Source of the DNA: CAYQAJ01 sp964415245
GTDB lineage: Bacteria > Planctomycetota > Planctomycetia > Pirellulales > Pirellulaceae
Assembly: GCA_964415245.1 (NCBI GenBank)
Contig: CAYQAJ010000195.1
Coordinates: 1 to 9,925 of the forward strand
Direction: 5' to 3'
DNA length: 9,925 bases
The position numbers and the translations under genes are program-made. The notes under the pieces were generated by a model. The model saw only the letters and a program-made list of their open reading frames with translations, was not told the origin of the DNA and did not search any database. Position 1 is the stretch's first letter; each line of letters begins with the position of its first letter. Of this stretch, positions 5,308-9,925 are shown piece by piece.

Positions 5308-7342
5308 GCGGCGCATCATCCGAGGCCGCATCGTCCGAGGCCGCATCGTCCGAGGCCGCATCGTCCGAGGCCGCATCATCCGAGACCGCATCATCCGAGG
5401 CCGCTGGCGGCTGCGATTCCGACTGCAGCAGCCGCGCCCGCAACAGGTTTCCGTGCCGCTGCGGCGAATCGTCGCCCCGGTAGAGCTCGGTGGCGCGGGA
5501 CACGTCGCCGAGCAACTCGTGGGCACGAGCCAGGTTGTATCGCGCCCCCGGCTCCCACCATCCATGGGGTTCTGCCTCGCGCGTCTTCTCGAACCAGTAT
5601 TTGGCGTCGTGATAATGGCGCTGCTCGAAGTGCACCTGCCCCAGCCAGAAACCGGCCGTGCGCTTGATGCGGAAATAGTCGGCCGTAATCATTGCCAACG
5701 CCTGCTGGCGGCTCGCTTCGTCGGAAGGAAGGGACTCGGTGATTCCCAAGAAGTTCTGCAACTCGGGCGATGTTGCGATCTGGTTGATCTGCGCGTCGGA
5801 AATGCGGGCGTCCATGAAGTAGCCGATGGCGCCGCGGTCGGCTTCCTCGACTTCCATGGCGCCCCGGAGTTGCCGTTGCCGACCTATGACGAGGGAATTG
5901 AATCGCGAGAGCGGCCCTTCGGTGGCATAGAATGCGAGCGCCGCCTCTCGGTCGGTCTTGACTCTCTCCGCGAGCGCACTGCGGTACATGATGGTCTCAA
6001 ACGGAACATTCCACAGGCGCACCGACTGAACGCCTTCGGCGTCGGCAAGCGTCCGGGCCAATTTCGAGGGCGAAGTCGTCAGCACCACGCGCCGATCGCC
6101 GGCCAGACTGCGTTCCAACACCCTCATCCGCTGTGATAGGGATTGCGGCGTGGCCTCGACCAGCGCGACGACGTGCGAGAGGTCGTCGGCCTGCACCGGG
6201 TACACAAGCGGCTCGCCGTCCCCTTCGGCCGGAATGTCGAGCTGACGAAGCACGCCGGGATCGGCGATCGCCTGGTCGAGCGTGAGAATCCCCACGCCGC
6301 CAGGTCCCGGCAGGGGAAGCCCGAGCGCCGTGTCGAACAGGTACAGTTTTCCGGCAATCATCACGGCCGCTACCCACGGCTGCGGTGGATCGGCCGTATC
6401 GAAGCCCAGCACCACCGCGTCGATTCCCTGCTGCCGGCACAAGAGCACAAACGCGCGGGCCCGCTCCCACGCGTCGCCCCGCCCGTACAGCAATACCTGC
6501 CAGGGAAACCGCTGGTAGCCCGGCCCGGGAATCGCGCGGGCCGGCGGCGGTGTAATGGCTTCGAGGGCGGACGGATTGGCGTCGGGCTGCGGGCCCACCA
6601 CGTCCTTGGGATACGGGAGCAGCGGCTCGAGCTGGATCGATCGCACCGTCCAATCGAATAGCCGCAGGGCCGACGCCAGCGCGGGGGCCGAGCTCTTGTC
6701 GAGCGACGGATCGAGCGCTCGCAACGCGGACGCCAGCTTATCGCGGTCGGTCGCGGAGACCGGCCCGGCTTGGGCGATCAGATAGCCAAAGTCTTCGTCG
6801 CGGTGTCGCTGGGTAACCCACTCCGACAGTGCGCGATGCCACGAAGCTTCCTGCAGAGAGTGCACGTCTTGCAGGCCAAACCGCATCGTCGTCAGCTCGT
6901 CCACTCCCGCCGACGCGCGCAGGGCACGGGGCAGCCGCCGCACCAGCGGATCGACGATCCACCCGTCGTCCGGCGGCTGTTGATCGACCCAGCGGTCAAG
7001 GTGATACATTACCTGCGCGCGGATTCTCGCCGGGTCGATGTCGGGGGCCTCCTCGATATTCGGCGGCACTTCGAGCTGATCGAAGAACTGCATCGCCACG
7101 TCGAGGTTATCCAGCTCGGCCTGCGGTGGTCCGCCAATTGGCCCGGCCGATTGCGAGCCCGAGTTGCCCCCGCAGCCGCCGGCCGTCAGGAGCGCGGCCA
7201 CGACGACGGCAACCGTCGGCAAAAAAGCAACGACTGCGCGGACCAGCGTCGCGCGCGGCGGCGCTTCGCGACGCAGCGGCCGCGTCGGCGATCGTCTCCC
7301 TTTGCCCTCTTGCACTTTGCTTTTGTTGGCGCTCGCGCTCAA
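5267..7342 (-). CDS. Envelope lipoprotein with degenerate transglutaminase-like domain, TPR-like region and pentapeptide tail
   Basis: The protein has 691 residues. A basic N-terminus (1-36) and hydrophobic core (37-53) lead to the lipobox TAGGC, with Cys57 the likely lipidation site. Residues 220-370 resemble a transglutaminase/protease-like core: GRGDAWERARAFVLLCRQQG (287-306), then QPWVAA (321-326) and YLFDTALG (334-341). By eye the catalytic Cys falls on Ala291 and His on Gln321; only Asp337 remains, so it is probably not catalytic. Residues 563-635 form a TPR-like helical pair (FWLGQVHFEQRHYHDAKYWF and ARYNLARAHELLGDVSRATE). Residues 649-688 are eight pentapeptides of the type SDDAA. TTG at 7342 is the chosen start: GGAGG lies 7 bases upstream, and the start overlaps the kdsA stop as TTGA. 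The product is probably anchored in the envelope; its function is unknown. The Asp-rich tail lies beside the assembly gap, so its length is uncertain. Confidence 0.85.
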   Translation of the reverse strand: MSASANKSKVQEGKGRRSPTRPLRREAPPRATLVRAVVAFLPTVAVVVAALLTAGGCGGNSGSQSAGPIGGPPQAELDNLDVAMQFFDQLEVPPNIEEAPDIDPARIRAQVMYHLDRWVDQQPPDDGWIVDPLVRRLPRALRASAGVDELTTMRFGLQDVHSLQEASWHRALSEWVTQRHRDEDFGYLIAQAGPVSATDRDKLASALRALDPSLDKSSAPALASALRLFDWTVRSIQLEPLLPYPKDVVGPQPDANPSALEAITPPPARAIPGPGYQRFPWQVLLYGRGDAWERARAFVLLCRQQGIDAVVLGFDTADPPQPWVAAVMIAGKLYLFDTALGLPLPGPGGVGILTLDQAIADPGVLRQLDIPAEGDGEPLVYPVQADDLSHVVALVEATPQSLSQRMRVLERSLAGDRRVVLTTSPSKLARTLADAEGVQSVRLWNVPFETIMYRSALAERVKTDREAALAFYATEGPLSRFNSLVIGRQRQLRGAMEVEEADRGAIGYFMDARISDAQINQIATSPELQNFLGITESLPSDEASRQQALAMITADYFRIKRTAGFWLGQVHFEQRHYHDAKYWFEKTREAEPHGWWEPGARYNLARAHELLGDVSRATELYRGDDSPQRHGNLLRARLLQSESQPPAASDDAVSDDAASDDAASDDAASDDAASDDAPPDDAASDDAASAD
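5279..5398 (-). repeat. 15-bp coding tandem repeat, eight units of (S/P)DDA(A/V/P)
   Basis: Eight consecutive 15-base units encode the acidic C-terminal tail of the lipoprotein: SDDAV, SDDAA four times, SDDAP, PDDAA, SDDAA, followed by SAD and the stop. Third-position changes differ between units, so the array is not freshly amplified throughout. Units near the gap are almost identical, which explains why a short-read assembly broke here. Copy number could be under-counted. Confidence 0.9.
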
Positions 7343-8184
7343 TGCATGGCCTCCACCGTGTCACGCACCTTGACCACGCGAGCCAAAAGCGGTGCCAGCT
7401 CCGCCAGCGGCACCATGTTCGGCCCGTCGCTAGGCGCCCGGTCCGGGTCCGGATGCGTCTCGATGAACAGCGCGTCGATTGCCAGAGCGGCCGCTGCCAG
7501 CGACAGCGGCCCCACCATCGCGCGGTTTCCCCCGGTCGCGCGGCCCAGTCCACCGGGCTCCTGCACGCTATGCGTGGCGTCGAACACCACCGGCACGCCG
7601 AGCGACTTCATTTCGACGATTGATCGCATGTCGTTCACCAGCCGCCCGTAGCCAAAAAACGTGCCGCGCTCGCCCAGCAGAATGTTCCGGCAGCCAGCGG
7701 CCGAGAGCTTTTCTACCACGTGCCGCATGTCCCAGGGAGCCATGAACTGCCCCTTCTTCACGTGAACTGCCCGCCCGGTGCGCGCCGCGGCCAGGAGCAG
7801 ATCGGTCTGCCGCGCCAGAAACGCGGGGATTTGCAGCAGGTCGCACACGCGCCCCACCGCTTCGGCCTGGTGCGATTCGTGGATGTCGGTCGTTACCGGC
7901 AGGCCGGTCGCCTCGCGCACACTTTCGAGCACCCGCAACCCTTCTTCCAAACCGGGGCCGCGAAAAGCGTCGACGCTCGTGCGGTTCGCCTTGTCATACG
8001 AGGCTTTGAAGACGATCTGCACCGGAAGCTCGCTCGCAATCTGCTTCAGCTTTCGGGCAACAACAAGGCACAACTCGCGGGACTCGATCACGCACGGCCC
8101 CGCAATGACCAACAGCGGGCACGGCTTGCCGCATTGGTAGGGACCGATCTGAGCCGGGTTGTTGGGCGCTGTTGTCGTGGTCAC
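7339..8184 (-). CDS. kdsA: 3-deoxy-8-phosphooctulonate (KDO-8-P) synthase, metal-dependent type
   Basis: This enzyme condenses phosphoenolpyruvate with arabinose-5-phosphate to give KDO-8-phosphate, the precursor of the inner-core sugar of lipopolysaccharide; it acts in the cytoplasm. The 281-residue length is typical. Landmarks are IAGPCVIES (28-35), FKASYDKANRTS (59-70), GLPVTTDIHE (94-103), IPAFLARQTDLL (119-130), VKKGQFMAPWDM (142-153), LGERGTFFGYGRLVNDMR (170-187) and FDATHSVQEPGG (201-212). The metal ligands known from the Aquifex enzyme (Cys11, His185, Glu222, Asp233) map with a constant offset of 20 to Cys31, His205, Glu242 and Asp253, so this is the metal-dependent class; the metal-free E. 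coli type has Asn at the Cys position. GTG at 8184 is the only plausible start and has no clear Shine-Dalgarno. The stop overlaps the start of the downstream lipoprotein gene. Confidence 0.96.
   Translation of the reverse strand: MTTTTAPNNPAQIGPYQCGKPCPLLVIAGPCVIESRELCLVVARKLKQIASELPVQIVFKASYDKANRTSVDAFRGPGLEEGLRVLESVREATGLPVTTDIHESHQAEAVGRVCDLLQIPAFLARQTDLLLAAARTGRAVHVKKGQFMAPWDMRHVVEKLSAAGCRNILLGERGTFFGYGRLVNDMRSIVEMKSLGVPVVFDATHSVQEPGGLGRATGGNRAMVGPLSLAAAALAIDALFIETHPDPDRAPSDGPNMVPLAELAPLLARVVKVRDTVEAMH
7350..7354 (-). promoter_or_regulatory. Ribosome binding site GGAGG inside the kdsA end, for the TTG-started lipoprotein gene
   Basis: GGAGG on the minus strand lies within the last codons of kdsA, 7 bases before TTG at 7342-7340. 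It supports the TTG start and translational coupling across the 4-base TTGA overlap. Confidence 0.75.
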
Positions 8185-8321
8185 GTTTCGACGTGTCGTC
8201 CAGTTTTCAGTTTTCGGTGTTCAGTTTTCGGTGCCGGCAGCGGACGTTCGAGGTCGGCTTTCGGAAGTCGCCTTTCGGGGTTCCTCCTGCAACTGACAAC
8301 TGACCACGGACAACGGACAGA
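8185..8321. repeat. Spacer built of short tandem word pairs between kdsA and the lipid kinase gene
   Basis: The 137-base spacer contains four adjacent duplications: a 14-mer at 8206-8219 and 8220-8233 (exact); a 12-mer at 8253-8264 and 8267-8278 (11 of 12 identical); AACTGAC at 8291-8297 and 8298-8304; and ACGGACA at 8306-8312 and 8313-8319. I see no promoter or terminator of standard form in it. It looks like low-complexity 'stuttering' intergenic DNA. Confidence 0.7.
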
Positions 8322-9401
8322 TCACTGTACGGCCGACTCTTCCGCTCGCGCTGCATCCTTCGCATACTTCGCTGCCCAGCGCGGCGAGACCAGCACACTC
8401 ACTCGTTCCGGCAGCACCTCGACGTCGACCGGCAACACTCCGCCCGGGTCGCCGTCGAGCTGATAGTGTACCGGCTGTTCCGATTCCAGCCGCACGCGCC
8501 GCACGCGGCGCGTCATGCAATCGCCCGAAAGTCGATGACGCCCGAGCAGCACGCCGCCGAGATAGTACAGACCGGTAATCAATGAACCTTCGCGAAAAGT
8601 GCATACGTCGAGCAGGCCATCGGCCCCGTCGGCATCGGGCACGATTCCCAGCCCCCCCGCGTAGCGCGGCAGATTGGCCACGAACACCCACTTGGCCCGC
8701 ACGACCGATTCAGCGGCGACCCCGGCGGTTGTCGAAACACAGGCCGACGACGATTCGCCACGATGACGCCGCCCGCCGGTTGTCGCCAATACCGCCTCTC
8801 GTGTCACAGCCGGCGACGTGGCCTCGTCGTCGCACTCGAATCGAACGGTGATCTCCGGGTACTGGTAATTACGGATCGTGGCCAGGATTTGTTTGGCGTA
8901 GGCCAGCTTCTGAATGTGCCCCCGCCGCTGGCTGTGCAGCCGCCGCACCACCTCGGCGTCGAAACCGCAGCCCAGCATGAGCAGAAACAGCCGCTCCCCT
9001 GCCCTTCCCGCGTCGAACCGCACGTATGCCCCGTTGCTCACGATGCGGCCCATCCGCCGCGCATTGGCCCGGATGCCCAGGTGCCGCGCCAGCAGGTTCT
9101 CGGTACCCAGGGGAAACACGGCCAGCGGCACATCCGGCGGCACCAGATTCGCCACCGACGCCACCGTCCCATCGCCCCCCGCCGCAATGACCGCCCGCAG
9201 CGAACCGTTGTCGCGTGCCCGGCCGACTTCGTCGCCCAGCCGCGATAGCTCGGTCACAACCCGCACGTCGAACCGCTCGGATTGTAGCTCCGCCGCCAGC
9301 CGCTCGACCGCCGGACGCCCCGATCGGGCCCCGGCCCGCGGGTTGGCCGCAATCAGCACCGTCCGCAGCTCGTCGGTCAGGTTATAAAGCGGCGGCGGCA
9401 C
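8322..9401 (-). CDS. Diacylglycerol kinase-family lipid kinase (YegS/DagK-like)
   Basis: It belongs to the DAGK catalytic family, which phosphorylates lipid hydroxyls (diacylglycerol, sphingosine or related) with ATP at the inner membrane; the substrate cannot be told from sequence alone. Visible elements of the 359-residue product are IAANPRAG (17-24), the nucleotide loop AAGGDGTV (73-80), PLGTENLLARHLGI (97-110), GCGFDAEVV (144-152), YAGGLGIVPDADGADGLLDV (247-266) and QLDGDPGG (314-321). About 40 residues (193-235, Ser/Thr/Ala/Arg-rich) are inserted before the strand leading to YAGG and look like a loop extension. The start was set at GTG 9401, which has GAGAGG 7 bases upstream and leaves the NPRAG strand at a normal distance. 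GTG at 9416 or ATG at 9590 are alternatives; the extra 5' sequence shows no family similarity. It lies 137 bases upstream of kdsA on the same strand, so cotranscription is possible. Confidence 0.9.
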   Translation of the reverse strand: MPPPLYNLTDELRTVLIAANPRAGARSGRPAVERLAAELQSERFDVRVVTELSRLGDEVGRARDNGSLRAVIAAGGDGTVASVANLVPPDVPLAVFPLGTENLLARHLGIRANARRMGRIVSNGAYVRFDAGRAGERLFLLMLGCGFDAEVVRRLHSQRRGHIQKLAYAKQILATIRNYQYPEITVRFECDDEATSPAVTREAVLATTGGRRHRGESSSACVSTTAGVAAESVVRAKWVFVANLPRYAGGLGIVPDADGADGLLDVCTFREGSLITGLYYLGGVLLGRHRLSGDCMTRRVRRVRLESEQPVHYQLDGDPGGVLPVDVEVLPERVSVLVSPRWAAKYAKDAARAEESAVQ

Positions 9402-9796
9402 GTGCGAGCCTCTCACAATGGCAAGCTTTGCGATCTGTGACGAGTTTATTGTAATCCATAGCCCCCAAAGTGCCTGTACCGCTGGAATACGCCGAATGCT
9501 CGATTCCGGTACAGCGTTTCGGCTCGATGGCGCGAAATGCAGCACTGCCACGCCATGCACCAACGGGCGTGCAAATGAAGAATTCCACATCGACACACGA
9601 TTTATCTGTCGGCCCGAGTCGATCGTGAATCGCGTGAAAACAGCGATTCGGCGCGTCGCTGGCGACCTGCGCCGCGCTTCTATCGATGTTCTTTTGCGGT
9701 TCGCCAGGTCACGGGCACGGCACTTGCGTCTGCTGACGGGCGCCTGAAACGTGTCGCGGCAATCAATGCTGACCCGCGATTCCCATCGGGCTCAGA
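9402..9796. other. Intergenic stretch with no convincing gene
   Basis: About 395 bases upstream of the lipid kinase. A 109-codon frame on the plus strand (9418-9747) has no recognisable family motifs, no Shine-Dalgarno, and an arginine-rich end typical of chance frames in GC-rich DNA. The region holds the candidate lipid kinase -10 box and a 6-bp hairpin (TCGCGG at 9754-9759, CCGCGA at 9774-9779, 14-base loop). Confidence 0.55.
9448..9453 (-). promoter_or_regulatory. Candidate -10 box for the lipid kinase gene
   Basis: TACAAT on the minus strand (5/6 to TATAAT) lies in a locally AT-richer patch, about 47 bases before the GTG at 9401. No good -35 is seen 17 bases upstream. It supports the short start over the longer reading frame. 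Confidence 0.3.
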
Positions 9797-9925
9797 GGCT
9801 ATCCGAAAGCCGTCGGGGACTGGCTCAATTTGCGGAGCGTATAAGGAGAGGTTGGATTGCTCCCGTTGCGGAAATCGCGGAGCAAAATGTGCCTGTCCCC
9901 TTCTCCGGACGGTTTTCGGATAGCC
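9797..9925. mobile_element. Inverted-repeat element, MITE- or REP-like, reaching the window end
   Basis: GGCTATCCGAAAGCCGTC at 9797-9814 is repeated inverted at 9908-9925 with a single mismatch (17 of 18). A second, inner inverted match of about 16 of 19 bases joins GGGGACTGGCTCAATTTGC (from 9815) to the reverse complement of the stretch ending GTGCCTGTCCCC (9889-9900); it is offset by about 7 bases. The centre has a further hairpin: TTGCTCC (9857-9863) with GGAGCAA (9879-9885), plus GCG/CGC inside. No transposase can fit. It could be a non-autonomous transposable element, a REP-type repeat mobilised in trans, or the edge of something larger, since it ends exactly at the window border. No target duplication can be judged. 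Confidence 0.5.

Noticed and set aside
5098..5398. CRISPR array or insertion-sequence direct repeats
   Set aside because: The short repeats are a 15-bp in-frame coding array without spacers, and the 55-bp duplicate flanks an N gap, which points to assembly.
5096..6136. 346-codon plus-strand frame through the gap
   Set aside because: It reads through 100 Ns and lies opposite the well-supported lipoprotein gene; it is a shadow frame.
9402..9596. Long start for the lipid kinase (GTG 9596 or ATG 9590)
   Set aside because: The extra 62-65 residues precede a complete kinase domain, show no similarity that I recognise and have no ribosome site. GTG 9401 has GAGAGG at good spacing.
9418..9747. 109-codon plus-strand frame upstream of the lipid kinase
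   Set aside because: It shows no Shine-Dalgarno, no recognisable domain and a composition typical of chance frames.

Overview
The window is a GC-rich bacterial contig, most likely from a planctomycete (Pirellulales-like) and probably from a draft or metagenome-assembled genome. The planctomycete call is inference. It rests on the style of several proteins: a GH10-like protein of a type I recall from planctomycetes, a transglutaminase-fold/TPR lipoprotein, and a Cys/His 'EHG-VPE' lipoprotein beside an RND pump. Weak or absent Shine-Dalgarno sites and GTG/TTG starts fit but prove nothing. A 100-N gap flanked by identical 55-bp sequence shows that this is a scaffold join.

Layout, left to right. 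(1) 1-1791 (+): C-terminal 60% of a heavy-metal RND efflux pump (CzcA/CusA family), followed at 1913-2287 (+) by a small lipoprotein with two copies of a CxxH-x6-CxxC motif, probably in the same transcription unit. (2) 2347-3831 (-): a GH10-like TIM-barrel protein that appears to lack both catalytic glutamates; it converges on the lipoprotein. (3) 3832-4205: a divergent intergenic region with candidate promoters both ways and a 15-bp GC-rich tandem repeat at the predicted purC transcription start. (4) 4206-5066 (+): purC, SAICAR synthase. (5) 5098-5307: the scaffold gap with duplicated ends, inside the region that encodes a (S/P)DDA-rich pentapeptide tail. (6) A leftward block: diacylglycerol/lipid kinase (9401-8322), kdsA (8184-7339) and a large lipoprotein (7342-5267). 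The last two overlap by 4 bp (TTGA) and are very likely translationally coupled. (7) 9402-9925: a stretch with no convincing gene that ends in an inverted-repeat, MITE/REP-like element starting at 9797 and running to the window edge.

Functionally the left part is metal export across the cell envelope. The right part is envelope-related: a lipid kinase, Kdo-8-phosphate synthesis for lipopolysaccharide, and an envelope lipoprotein. purC is a housekeeping purine gene between them. I found no defence system, CRISPR array, rRNA or tRNA. The most interesting points are two apparent pseudoenzymes (GH10-like and transglutaminase-like), the duplicated Cys/His lipoprotein beside the metal pump, and the terminal inverted-repeat element.
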